Both the position numbers and the translations under genes were made by a program. Source: Chara braunii (taxonomy: Eukaryota; Streptophyta; Charophyceae; Charales; Characeae). From it: a stretch of 23,642 bases of DNA. Position 1 is the first letter of the stretch; the number at the start of each line of letters is the position of its first letter. Shown here piece after piece: positions 1 through 7,849 of this stretch. The DNA lies in assembly GCA_003427395.1 (NCBI GenBank), contig BFEA01000253.1, forward strand, positions 1,090,014 through 1,113,655, read 5' to 3'. The notes under the pieces were generated by a model. That model had not been told where the DNA came from. It did no database searches and saw only the letters and a program-made list of their open reading frames with translations.

Positions 1-87
<87 letters not shown>
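1..87. repeat. (TC)n microsatellite
   Basis: Uninterrupted TC dinucleotides run from the window edge to base 87, so the true length is unknown. It is the first of three TC tracts separated by a repeated unique segment. Confidence 0.97.
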
Positions 88-91
<4 letters not shown>

Positions 92-150
92 ATAACAAGA
101 CGAGAGATTAAGAAAACACAACGATAAACAAACCCACGATCAGATCTCGT
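88..150. repeat. Unit of a microsatellite-linked direct repeat, copy 1
   Basis: The segment beginning GTGCATAACAAGA and ending in GATCAGATCTC recurs almost unchanged at 331-392. Each copy directly follows a TC tract, so the tract and the unit were probably duplicated together. No coding potential is visible. Confidence 0.85.
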
Positions 151-184
151 TGTGGTAGCCTCCAGGAATGCCCAAAATGAGAAT

Positions 185-214
185 GAATCTTCCGCGCAGA
201 AGGCGGGAAGATTC
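185..214. repeat. Short perfect hairpin
   Basis: GAATCTTCC at 185-193 pairs with GGAAGATTC at 206-214 across a 12-base GC-rich spacer. It lies between the two copies of the microsatellite-linked unit. Function unknown. Confidence 0.6.
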
Positions 215-247
215 AGTCTCGTTGTGCCATAGCTATCACGCAGCGCG

Positions 248-250
<3 letters not shown>

Positions 251-325
<75 letters not shown>
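251..325. repeat. (TC)n microsatellite followed by short (GT)n
   Basis: A second TC tract ends at about 325 and continues as GTGTGTGTGTG to about 336. Confidence 0.97.
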
Positions 326-330
<5 letters not shown>

Positions 331-336
<6 letters not shown>

Positions 337-383
337 CATAACAAGAGAAATTAAGAAAACGCAACGATAAACACACCCACGAT

Positions 384-392
<9 letters not shown>
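331..392. repeat. Unit of a microsatellite-linked direct repeat, copy 2
   Basis: Near-identical to 88-150, with a few substitutions and one short deletion. It leads straight into the third TC tract. Confidence 0.85.

Positions 393-457
<65 letters not shown>
388..457. repeat. Compound (TC)n(CA)n microsatellite
   Basis: TC repeats to about 415 switch to CA repeats to about 456. Bases 458-608 after it hold no ORF or recognisable element. Confidence 0.97.
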
Positions 458-608
458 GGGGAGGAGAAATATTACCACACGTAAAGAGAAATCGCGAACT
501 TTTGAACGATCTACAACATTGTTTCACTCACAAGACGTGACGAGCAGAGTACTCCGAATAACATCACACCCCGAAAGGATTCCTCACGTCTCTGTACGGA
601 AAGCAGAG

Positions 609-1501
609 GGAAATCATGGATAGCAAGTGTGTACCTTTTCTTCATCTTCTTTCCTTTTCGCAAAGCGTGACACCCGCAGGAATACCATCCACTTCTTCAA
701 CTCTCAGGCCGAGCCACGGCTTTAATTTGGCTTCCTATTGTCGGACCACCACCCAAACTGTTGTGAAACCCGACCAGCAAGACCCGTGACCATCTTTTTC
801 CCAGCACAATCTTCTCTAATAATCCTGAAAGCGGACCAGCAAGCCCAATCACCCTATCCTCCCCACAACACAATGCTCTCTAATCTTTCTCAGAACTTAT
901 GTATCTGATACACTAGTCCGATCCAACACACACACTGTTATCGTCGACTATGCCCGCTGCTCGGGGCTCGGGGTGAGACGATACATCTGATGAGATGAAT
1001 TCTCGGAGAAGGTTCCATGAAGCATCATTTCCAGTGCGATCTTACACATTACGTGCTGGTGCGGTGTAGACGACGCACATTCATCAAGCAACACCACACA
1101 CGAAGCACTAGACAAACACCGACACGACTGCCTGATTGGAGATTGGGAATTGGAGATGGCCCGCTGGAGGAATCCAAGCAACGAAGTACCGAAGACGAGT
1201 GCGAGACGTTCAGAAGTCTCTACCCGCTGGGGCAAGGTCCCACTTGCGCGGGACGGATTAAGTAAGAGATACTGACCGTAGATATCAAAGATCGACGGGC
1301 GAGATCTCCTGATTTGCGCAAGTGGGGCAAGGTCCCACTTGCACGGGACGGATTAAGAGACACTCTGGCCGTTGATGTTTGATATCTACGGTCAATATCG
1401 CGTAATTCGTGTAATAAGGGGGACCTCCTACCCCCCCGGCCTCCTTGGGCGAGGTCCCACTACCCAGTAGGAAAGAGGATTGGATTCAACGCCTGATTAA
1501 A
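609..1501. repeat. Dispersed repeat R1, copy 1 (interrupted)
   Basis: Bases 609-1221 align along their whole length with 9945-10500 (copy 2), with many small indels and substitutions. Shared landmarks include GGAAATCATGGATAGCAAG at the start and GAAGCATCATTTCCAGTGCG. Homology breaks at about 1222 and resumes at about 1428 (GGCCTCCTTGGGCGAGGTCC), so 1222-1427 is extra sequence in this copy. After 1446 it contains the left arm of the family A foldback, cut off at about 1500. Short ORFs in both strands are not conserved as reading frames between the two copies, so I do not call a gene. The nature of R1 (LTR remnant, Helitron fragment or other) is unknown. Confidence 0.75.
1229..1394. repeat. Inverted and direct repeats inside R1 copy 1
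   Basis: A 34-base segment at 1229-1262 (GGGGCAAGGTCCCACTTGC then a G-rich end) repeats with one change at 1324-1357. The 16-base arm GACCGTAGATATCAAA at 1274-1289 pairs perfectly with 1378-1393. A third hairpin pairs GCAAGTGGG (1318-1326) with CCCACTTGC (1334-1342). The whole block is absent from R1 copy 2, so it is a local insertion or duplication. Confidence 0.75.
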
Positions 1502-1882
1502 GGAAGGACCATTTTTTTTTTTTTTTTTTTTTTGGAAATGGGAGGACCATTTTCGTAGCGGGCTATTGGCCCAAGTTTTGGAGGGAATTTCCCAGGGAAA
1601 AAAAACAAAAAGCAAACGTTTTGGAGGGAATTTTTTTTATTTTTTTATTTTTTTTGGAGGGAAACTTTGTCCCTACCAGCAAAATGGAGCGCGTGAAGAG
1701 GCTGCGGTAATTCAATTAAAATAAAATAAAAATCCTACTATTGGCCCAGCAAAATGGAGGGAAAGTGTTGTTGTTCGCGGTTTGTTTTTTGAAAAAAATG
1801 GAGGGAAAGTTTGGCATCTTCGAAAAGTCTAAAGGGGGTAAGGACTCAGCATGGGTCCGTCGCCTGGGACAGCGGGGGGGGG
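1502..1882. other. Gene-free stretch with T-tracts and a GGAGGGAA motif
   Basis: A T-tract at about 1513-1533 and T-rich DNA around 1630-1655 flank five copies of GGAGGGAA (near 1579, 1623, 1656, 1755 and 1799). CCAGCAAAATGGAG occurs twice, near 1676 and 1746. I see no gene. Confidence 0.6.
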
Positions 1883-2052
1883 CATGGTTCCACTAGCAAA
1901 GAAGATCGGATCGAATGCCCGAATCTGGACGTGTTTGTCCAGAGGTGCAGGAAATCGAGATTGAACTGCTTTTCTGCATCTCTGCATAAGACACGTCCAG
2001 ATTCGGGCAGTCGATCCGATCCTCTTTGCTAATGCTAAAATGGGACCTCGGC
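1883..2052. mobile_element. Foldback element, family A, copy 1
   Basis: The left arm (1883 to about 1950) is the near-perfect reverse complement of the right arm (about 1970 to 2050), so the element folds into one long hairpin about 170 bases long. Ends carry TTCCACTAGCAAAG and the matching CTTTGCTA...GGGACCTC. The core contains CCGAATCTGGACGTGT and its complement. The same design recurs at 10526-10690, 13514-13684 and 13928-14075. It encodes nothing, and a non-autonomous foldback or MITE-like transposon is the simplest reading. Target-site duplications were not clear by eye. Confidence 0.75.
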
Positions 2053-2124
2053 CCAGAAGTGCGAGCTCGTCGGTAAGTGCTGAAGGCGATCCAACCGGCA
2101 CTTGAGAACCACCCGCCCTTTCTA

Positions 2125-2307
2125 TTTCTTTTTTTTCTTTTTGTTTCTTTTTTTTTCTTTTTCTTTTCTTTTTTTTCCTTTTTGTTTTTTAATGCATTTT
2201 CACTTTTGGAAGGCAACGCTGGAAGGGTCGAGTAGTCGAGTAGGCAATAGGCAAGCCTACCCCTGTGACCCCTCCGTAGCCCTTTTTTTTTTTTTTTTTT
2301 TTTTTTT
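2125..2307. repeat. Polypyrimidine tracts including T25
   Basis: TTTCTTTTT-type DNA fills about 2125-2190, and an uninterrupted T run covers 2283-2307. Read on the minus strand the latter is an A25 tract lying 3' of the U6-like sequence. Confidence 0.9.
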
Positions 2308-2389
2308 GTACACAGCAAACCAAAACCAAAAAGAACACGTAAACCCTATGAAAAGACCCTCCTCAGCCGCCGCACACATGTCGATGTGG

Positions 2390-2477
2390 AAAAAAATTGG
2401 ACCATTTCCCGATTTATGCGTGTCATCCATTCGCAGGGGCCATGCTAATCTTCATTCTCTGTATCGTTCCAATTTTT
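2390..2477 (-). pseudogene. U6: U6 spliceosomal snRNA pseudogene, 5'-truncated
   Basis: Read on the minus strand this is unmistakably U6. GAACGATACAG (2459-2469) is followed by AGCATGGCCCCTGC (2433-2446), then GATGACACGCA (2417-2427), AAATGGTCC, and a T7 run (2390-2396) that would act as a Pol III terminator. In functional U6 these regions form the ACAGAGA and AGC boxes that pair with the 5' splice site and U4/U2. This copy looks dead. The 5' stem-loop (the first 20 or so bases) is missing and replaced by an A-rich TAAAAA repeat. Four extra bases follow the ACAGAGA box, and GCGCAAGGATG has become GCGAATGGATG. No upstream USE/TATA pair of plant U6 genes is visible. Identity is secure; function is very unlikely. 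Confidence 0.9.
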
Positions 2478-2479
2478 AT

Positions 2480-3100
2480 TTTTATTTTTAAAAGGCCAAC
2501 CAATTCAATTACCTGTCAAATCTGGACAGGACGGCCTTTCAGGCCTTTTCTTATTGTCATTATAGTATTACGGGGAACCCCCTAGCAGCCCCATCCGTGC
2601 TCAGGCCTCCAACGAGGGAGCGTGCATGAGCTGCACCCACCAGCAGGTGCGATACCCCTGCTACAGCAGGTGGGCGATACCAGTCAGGGGTCAGCCTGAT
2701 GGTAGCATCAGGACCCAGCTTCTTCGACGGGCCAGTCACTGTGCCTCCCCTCCGGTGGTGGTCTCCCCCCTCCTCCTTCCCTATGAACATCAGCAGTGTC
2801 TGTTCAATGCCAATCGGGGGGACCAACGGCATATGTCTTGGTGGCGGGCGCCAAGGATGTCCCGAAGGACAAAAAAAAAGAAAAAAAAGAAAAAATCGTG
2901 TGGCCCGATGGACCACAGATCATGATCAGATCAGATACTACACTTGATGCTTGCCAAAAGGGCCGAGAAAGGTATGCCTTTCTATTTATAGCGGATAGCT
3001 GGGAATAAATAGCAAGGGTGCTCGACTTCTGCGCTCCGCCAACAGGCGCAACAGCGGAAGCTCCGCTCAAGAACCTGCACAAGGAAAGCGAAAAGGTAGC
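2480..3100. other. Gene-free stretch with small local repeats
   Basis: A segment of the form GCAGGTG(G)GCGATACC occurs twice at about 2643-2681. CCTGATG (2695-2701) and CATCAGG (2706-2712) make a 7-bp stem. An A-rich run lies at 2871-2897. The ORFs on both strands have no recognisable domain, and I see no gene. Confidence 0.5.
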
Positions 3101-3105
3101 GAGTA

Positions 3106-3229
3106 TGGGCCTCGCTGCACTACTCTCGACATGCCCAGAAGACAAAAATCATGGCCGTGTATGTTTCCATATTCTAGAGGAAGATTCACTCTGCTTTTGC
3201 ACATTTCGAGAGTGGTGCAGCGAGGCCCT
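3106..3229. repeat. Inverted repeat with 28-base arms
   Basis: 3106-3133 (containing GGGCCTCGCTGCAC) pairs with 3202-3229 (GTGCAGCGAGGCCC) with only a few mismatches, around a spacer of 68 bases. Weaker pairing may extend outwards through AAAGCGAAAA and TTTTCGATTTTCGC. A possible decayed foldback element; no ORF gives a recognisable protein. Confidence 0.7.
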
Positions 3230-3379
3230 ATTCCTTTTTCGATTTTCGCGCTGCAACGCACGCGCGTTTTTTCAAGGCCTGAGTTTTCAGTTTTCGGGCA
3301 CTTATCTTGCTCTGCTTCTTGGCTATTGCTAAACTTAGCTGGTGGTTGGTGAGTGATAGGAGCTTTGAAGAGGAAAATT

Positions 3380-3630
3380 TCGAGATTGCAAAAAAAAAAA
3401 ACAAAAAAAAAAGTTCGGGATTGTAGGGGGTGACGTCATTTAGAATTCGGGTTGAAAAAAAAAAAAAAAAAATTCGGGTTGGGATTTGAGGATTCTTGTT
3501 GTGCATCTGGCGTTAATAATGGCAAAGTGAATGCCGGGGGGGGGTAACTACCGGAACCGTTTTTTTTTTTTTTTGAGGGGGGGGGTGGGGGGATGGGTGG
3601 GCGAGGAATTAAGAAAAAAAAAAAAGCTTG
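3380..3630. repeat. A/T homopolymer-rich DNA
   Basis: Runs of A at about 3390-3411, 3456-3471 and 3613-3625, a T run at about 3560-3574, and G runs at 3536-3543 and 3579-3600. AATTCGGGTTG occurs twice. No gene is supported. Confidence 0.8.
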
Positions 3631-3811
3631 GGTTCACTTGGGAGGGAGACGCTTCTGAGTACTTGCTAGGTTGAATTGGCATTGGGGACCGCTTGAGAAC
3701 GACTCTTGGTTCAAATTTAGCGCTAGGAGTCGTGTTCGTTCAGGTGTGTGGGAAATCGAAAATTTGGAAACCAAGGAATTTGGGGCACAAAGGGCTGCGG
3801 ACGAACTACCT

Positions 3812-3910
3812 TCTTCCCCCGAATACAACGTACGGTCATTATAGCTGAATTTAGACTGAAAGATGCCCCAAATTCAGTTATAATGACCGTACGTGGTATT
3901 CGGGGGAAGA
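3812..3910. mobile_element. MITE-like hairpin with 41-base arms
   Basis: 3812-3852 (TCTTCCCCCGAATAC...) pairs with 3870-3910 over 41 bases with two mismatches, leaving a 17-base loop. This long, well-preserved symmetry is typical of a small foldback transposon, or of a transcript that would fold into a miRNA-like hairpin. The ORFs crossing it on each strand are mirror images caused by the palindrome, not genes. Confidence 0.7.
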
Positions 3911-4376
3911 CTGTAGGAGCACAGGGTTTGGTGGTGGAAATCGGTACCGAGTTGAAGTACCTAAGGGTGGAGGTCGAGCTAACCAGGAGGAACGGGAATA
4001 AAACTTGAACTATCACAATTAACTAGGTCTGAAAGTCATTTGAGTCTTTTCTTAGGGTGGGACCCCCCAGGCTGGCGGTCCTCGCCGGGAGCCACAGGTC
4101 AGAGAAAGTGGCCGGGAAGAGTACGCCAGGGCATTTCCACTCCGTCCACGGCCTTGTCTGGCCTACGTGGACCGGGCCTCCTCCGGGAAAAACTGCCCAC
4201 GGGGAAGGCTAGCCCTTGGGGACCTCTTCCGTCGCCAGCGGAGTTCGGGAGAGCAATGAACCAGCAGACAACAGTGTGGTCCACCCGGGAACACAAGGTT
4301 GGAAGTCTGTGGGGAGGTCGTGTCGCACGGAAGGGCATTTTTGTCCGTTGGCCTTCCGCCAGCGGGAAGGACGCAT

Positions 4377-4403
4377 CCTTTTTCGAATTCAAATTCGAAA
4401 AGG
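4377..4403. repeat. Near-perfect palindrome around TTCGAATT/AATTCGAA
   Basis: CCTTTTTCGAATT and AATTCGAAAAGG are arranged head to head around two central bases, giving arms of about 12 bp. A cruciform or a transposon scar is possible. No gene assignment. Confidence 0.55.
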
Positions 4404-4685
4404 TTGCGGGGGGGGGCGGCGCGCTGTGGTCGGACAGCGGGCCGGGATGAAGGTGTCCGGGGACACGGGTCCGTGGGTGTTTGGATGGAGCCGTGTGTGG
4501 CACCTGTGGATGTGTGCCCCGGGTGTGTTGTGCATATCGTCACGCTCCTCCGAGGGTCGTACAGCATGGCCCCGGCGAGTCTACGTCCCTGCAGAGAGCA
4601 TACCCGTGCAGACGGTGCAATTGTTATTGCCGTTAAGTGCTGTCATCGACGGTCCTTCGCCCACATCCTCGTCTTTTGTGGTTGC

Positions 4686-4701
4686 CATGCACATGTGCAT
4701 G
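4686..4701. repeat. Perfect 16-bp palindrome with RY-like CATGCA ends
   Basis: CATGCACATGTGCATG reads identically on both strands. CATGCA is the core of the plant RY element bound by B3 factors, but there is no gene start close by, so a regulatory role is only a possibility. Confidence 0.5.
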
Positions 4702-5196
4702 CGATCCATGTGTCACTCGGTTACGCGGCTATGGAGTCCAGTGGGCTCGAGCCCCACCTTTTTTGCTGATGGCCAGCGGACGTTGTGGTAGGGATGTCGA
4801 CGAGCTTCATGGGGTGCATGCAATCACCATCCTGTTGCTTGCGACAGGATCGCAATCCCTGATAGATTGGCGAAGGCTGTGAGCGACGTGAGGCGGGTTG
4901 TTGGCAGTCAGTTTCTCCTTCCCCTGCTTGTGAGGCCATCTCCATCAACTTCATGTGGACAAACGAACACTGTTGTCGCCGGCCCCGGTGGTCGACTCCT
5001 CGGCGTCCTCTCTCATGTGCGGTTTGGCGAAGGAGGGGTGAGCGCACGAACCTGTCATTCTCCTTCCACACATGTGGTTTTGTTCAGTCCGACGGTGGTG
5101 CGGAGACGCGAGTGGGACGGACGGCAGGCGAGTTGTTCATCTTGTCGTTGCTTTTGTGCACAGACATGCTTCACACCAGCCTCTTCTAATGTTCAC

Positions 5197-5355
5197 ATGC
5201 CTAAAGCCCGCGTCTGTCAGTGGTGGTCGACTATCATCGTGGTCATCGTCTTCTTCTTCATAGGTGCAATCATTGCCATCGTGGTGACGTTGTTCGTCTT
5301 CCTTGTCCTGCTATTGGCCGGCCTCAACGTTTTGTTGCGTCGAAAGTGTATCTGA
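5197..5355 (+). CDS. Doubtful small single-pass membrane protein (52 aa)
   Basis: From ATG at 5197 the frame reads a short basic/aromatic start (MPKARVCQWW), then about 34 hydrophobic residues rich in Val, Ile, Phe and Leu, ending in a basic RRKCI tail. That is the shape of a transmembrane segment with a cytosolic basic anchor. The frame is open upstream to about 4867 without an ATG, so this could also be the last exon of a longer spliced gene. The DNA is skewed to GTC/ATC/TTC, which makes a hydrophobic reading frame likely by chance. I do not recognise a family. A 112-codon ORF lies antisense over the same region. Low confidence that this is a gene. Confidence 0.22.
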   Translation: MPKARVCQWWSTIIVVIVFFFIGAIIAIVVTLFVFLVLLLAGLNVLLRRKCI

Positions 5356-5712
5356 AGGCGGTGCGGGCAAGCGGTTACGTCACAGGAATGGATGGCAGCG
5401 GATGGGTGTCGGACATACCCGGTTCGGGAGGGCCACGCAGCCGGTTTCCGGGGTACATGCAGGATGAGAACTTTGTTTCGAAGCCAGTTCTCCATGCATT
5501 GCGGTTGTCGTCTATGACATCGGACTCGGAGATCTGGGTTCGGCATGCCACTCAATCACCCGCGCACATGCGTCTCCCGGTTACCTTCGCATCTGGCATG
5601 GATGCACTGCCCAGACCAGTTGTGGTGTCGAGCGCATCGGCCCCCGCCTTTTCTCGCGAAGAGGCGGGAGCCCTCCCGACCATGTCACGCATGACTTTAA
5701 GCAAAACATAAC

Positions 5713-6222
5713 GAAAAAGAGACAACTCGGGGACGGCGCATAAATAATCTCGCGAGCGCCGATACGATCGAGGTCGCGTCGTCCCTTCGCCACTCTAGCC
5801 GGGTGCGCCAGTTGTACATCCCGCGGTCCCCTACGACAGGATAGGTTCCCGCGGGGCATAAGCTTGCTTCCCTAAGGGGTTGTCACCACCCTTAGGGGCG
5901 TATCCCTAAAAAGGAATTTATGTATCGACTATATCAACGACGTGGAGGAAAGCGCGATAGCATGATCTTTTCATCAGACCAAATCAATTATATTAAACAT
6001 TGAGATATGATCTCTTCGTAATGACTGTTGAAATGATTGATTGAAAGTTTGGCATTATATATTTGTATTGCATATGTAACTTTGCCTGAATAAAGTTATA
6101 CATAGGTTTATGAAAGTATAGTATGTATGGGACTAGGGATGTGTTGTGGTTTCACACCTAATTAAAACCGCCCTAGTCGACCGGTGTACGCTTTATCCTT
6201 AGGAGATCAGCGCCCTAAGTGA
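5713..6222. other. Gene-free stretch; possible upstream region of the Myb-like gene
   Basis: No ORF of note. AT content rises from about 5920 to 6170. AATAAA occurs near 6089 and could be an old polyadenylation signal of an upstream transcript. GGACTAGGG near 6130 and CCCTAGTC near 6171 form a short inverted repeat. An in-frame TGA at 6220-6222 closes the reading frame upstream of the Myb-like ORF. Confidence 0.45.
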
Positions 6223-6414
6223 CGAACGACGTTTGGGTTCAACAGGCGTTCTTATCGCGTGTGCCTGCGAGCGAGCAAACGCCCTCGTCCTCCACCTTCC
6301 GCAGCGGTGGATGGAACTGCACGTGGCCCCGTTGACAGTACGCGGATTTTGGTGGCTTTGAGTCCACAACCCTCCCAAGGCGCCTCCTTTATTCCTCCTC
6401 CAGTTCCCGCCTGT

Positions 6415-7611
6415 ATGCAACCCCCTTTGGTCGATCGCTTACGCATCGTCGCTGTGGACAAGGCGTGGGCGAACCTCCGCACTATTGGGGGTGGTGTCGC
6501 TGAAGATGTGCAGAGGATGCTGCAGGGCGTCGGTGCGTCTCTATCAGCAAGGGACCATGGAGACATGGCCGACCGATGCAGTCCCCGCTTGTCGGACGTT
6601 GTGCGACCGGGGCGCGATCCATCACCCACCGTGCCACGCGGGAAAGAAGAATCACATCCGGCAGTGGCGGATGCACGTGGCCGAGAGGCCGGACGACCAA
6701 CGAGGAGGGGCAGTGTTGGGGGATGGGTGCCTGAAAGTGGCGGTGAAGTGGATACAGGTGATAACGCCGCGGAGCTCGAGGGAGGCGATATGTCGGGGAC
6801 GAGAAGAACCAGGTCATGGCTGCTGGAGGAGCTCATTGATCTGGCGAGGTTCATGAATGAGGACGACGCCATGCTGCAAATGGCGTCAAGTCAGTTGAAG
6901 CACGCGAGAAGGTCAGTGAGGAACGAGTTGGTGTCCAAGAAGATGAAGACGGCAAGTTGGATCAGGTCGGCGGAAGACTGCAGGAAGAAGTGGTGCGACC
7001 TCATGAGCAAGATGAAGGACATCCTGCACAAGTGTAACGCGTCGGGAAAACCCTCATATTGGGAGATGAGCGTCGAAGACAGGAAAAGGGAGGGAATCTC
7101 GACGACGTTTGAGCAGCCGCTGTGGGAGGAGATGGAGTGGGCACATCGAAAGTTGTCAGTTGCTTGCGATAATACCATGGCATCATTAAACTTGCAGGGT
7201 GCTGAAAGCGGTGTTTCCGATAAGGAAACACCCGGTGGGCATGGCTCGTCAGAAGGCGGGAGCCGTAGTGGTGCAAGTGTTGAAGAATCGGAGGGCTTGC
7301 GGAAGAAACGGCATGGGGCAACGGGCAAAGATCGTGCTAGTGATCACCTGCCAGTGTCATCTATGGAGAGAGTTGTGTTGGATTCTAGTATGGCGGTCCG
7401 AGAAGGGATGGATATGGCAGCAAGCACTCTTGCCCGGGCAAGCACAGAGAGAGTGAAGTTGGTTGCAACCCAAGTTGGCGCAATCGCAAGCGCCATTAAG
7501 GAGGGATACGTTGTACTGCAACTGTTGGTTGGCGTTATGGCCGAACGCCGAGGAGTGGGGACCGGAATGCGGGGTGGAAACCCCAACGATGCCAGTCCGT
7601 CAAACCGGTGA
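6415..7611 (+). CDS. Myb/SANT-like (trihelix-type) DNA-binding protein
   Basis: The 398-codon ORF from the first ATG is the best gene in the window. The frame is open 64 codons further upstream (to 6223) without an ATG, and TTCAACAG at 6238-6245 could be a splice acceptor, so a 5' exon may be missing. Residues 1-125 are Arg/Gly/Pro-rich and probably disordered. About 131-245 is a Myb/SANT-like unit: TRSWLLEEL as helix 1 with its Trp, a basic middle, then CRKKWCDLMSKMKDI with the recognition-helix Trp. GKPSYWEMS..DRKREG and FEQPLWEEME follow, as in trihelix factors and the Myb-like proteins of PIF/Harbinger transposons. After a low-complexity Gly/Ser linker, residues about 318-383 form an amphipathic helix (MERVVLDSSMAV...), likely for multimerisation. 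It is predicted to be nuclear and to bind DNA. No DDE transposase is visible nearby, so host factor versus transposon-derived protein is open. Confidence 0.75.
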   Translation: MQPPLVDRLRIVAVDKAWANLRTIGGGVAEDVQRMLQGVGASLSARDHGDMADRCSPRLSDVVRPGRDPSPTVPRGKEESHPAVADARGREAGRPTRRGSVGGWVPESGGEVDTGDNAAELEGGDMSGTRRTRSWLLEELIDLARFMNEDDAMLQMASSQLKHARRSVRNELVSKKMKTASWIRSAEDCRKKWCDLMSKMKDILHKCNASGKPSYWEMSVEDRKREGISTTFEQPLWEEMEWAHRKLSVACDNTMASLNLQGAESGVSDKETPGGHGSSEGGSRSGASVEESEGLRKKRHGATGKDRASDHLPVSSMERVVLDSSMAVREGMDMAASTLARASTERVKLVATQVGAIASAIKEGYVVLQLLVGVMAERRGVGTGMRGGNPNDASPSNR

Positions 7612-7730
7612 TACGTGCATGGAGGACCACAACGTCACACACACTGTCACAAAGAACTTTGGAAAACGAGCACTTCAAATGATATAACAAAGGGAAAAAA
7701 AAAGACAAAAAAAAAACAAAAAGAAAGATT

Positions 7731-7826
7731 GAAAACGAACAAGGGAACATGGCGGCGGATGCACCATGAAATGAACCCGGGGGGTTCGTTTCATGCATCC
7801 GTCGCCCTATTTCCTTGTTCATTTTC
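7731..7826. mobile_element. Foldback hairpin flanked by A- and T-rich arms
   Basis: 7731-7777 (GAAAACGAACAAGGG...GATGCA...GAACCC) pairs with 7782-7826 at high identity, leaving a loop of only a few Gs. An A-rich run on the left (about 7691-7728) faces a T15 run on the right (7832-7846) and would extend the stem. It starts about 120 bases after the stop codon of the Myb-like ORF, so it could be in that gene's 3' UTR or be a small foldback element. Confidence 0.7.
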
Positions 7827-7849
7827 GAACGTTTTTTTTTTTTTTTTGA

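Larger units (their letters stand above)
4020..5190. other. GC-moderate stretch without a convincing gene
   Basis: Several overlapping ORFs up to 191 codons exist on both strands (for example 4216-4791 plus). They are rich in Arg, Ser, Pro and Gly in every frame, lack recognisable motifs, and compete with equally long ORFs on the other strand. The length probably reflects base composition. Two notable palindromes lie within it (4377-4403 and 4686-4701). Confidence 0.4.

Noticed and set aside
1-457. CRISPR-like repeat/spacer pattern in the first 450 bases
   Set aside because: Only two copies of the unit, separated by TC microsatellites; eukaryotic simple repeats.
1893-2318. 141-codon minus-strand ORF full of Lys
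   Set aside because: Created by poly-T/pyrimidine DNA and the foldback palindrome; low complexity and no domain.
3700-3730. GGTTCAAAT resembling a tRNA B box
   Set aside because: No cloverleaf can be drawn with the preceding 70 bases.
4735-4762. tRNA T-arm-like GTGGGCTCGAGCCCCAC followed by a T6 run
   Set aside because: The upstream sequence cannot form D- and anticodon arms, and the 3' bases cannot pair as an acceptor stem.
4216-4791. 191-codon ORF on the plus strand
   Set aside because: No recognisable motif, a composition like all other frames here, and competing ORFs of 134 codons on the minus strand.
6252-6872. 206-codon ORF on the minus strand
   Set aside because: It is the antisense shadow of the Myb/SANT-like gene; Ser/Pro repeats mirror its GC-rich codons.
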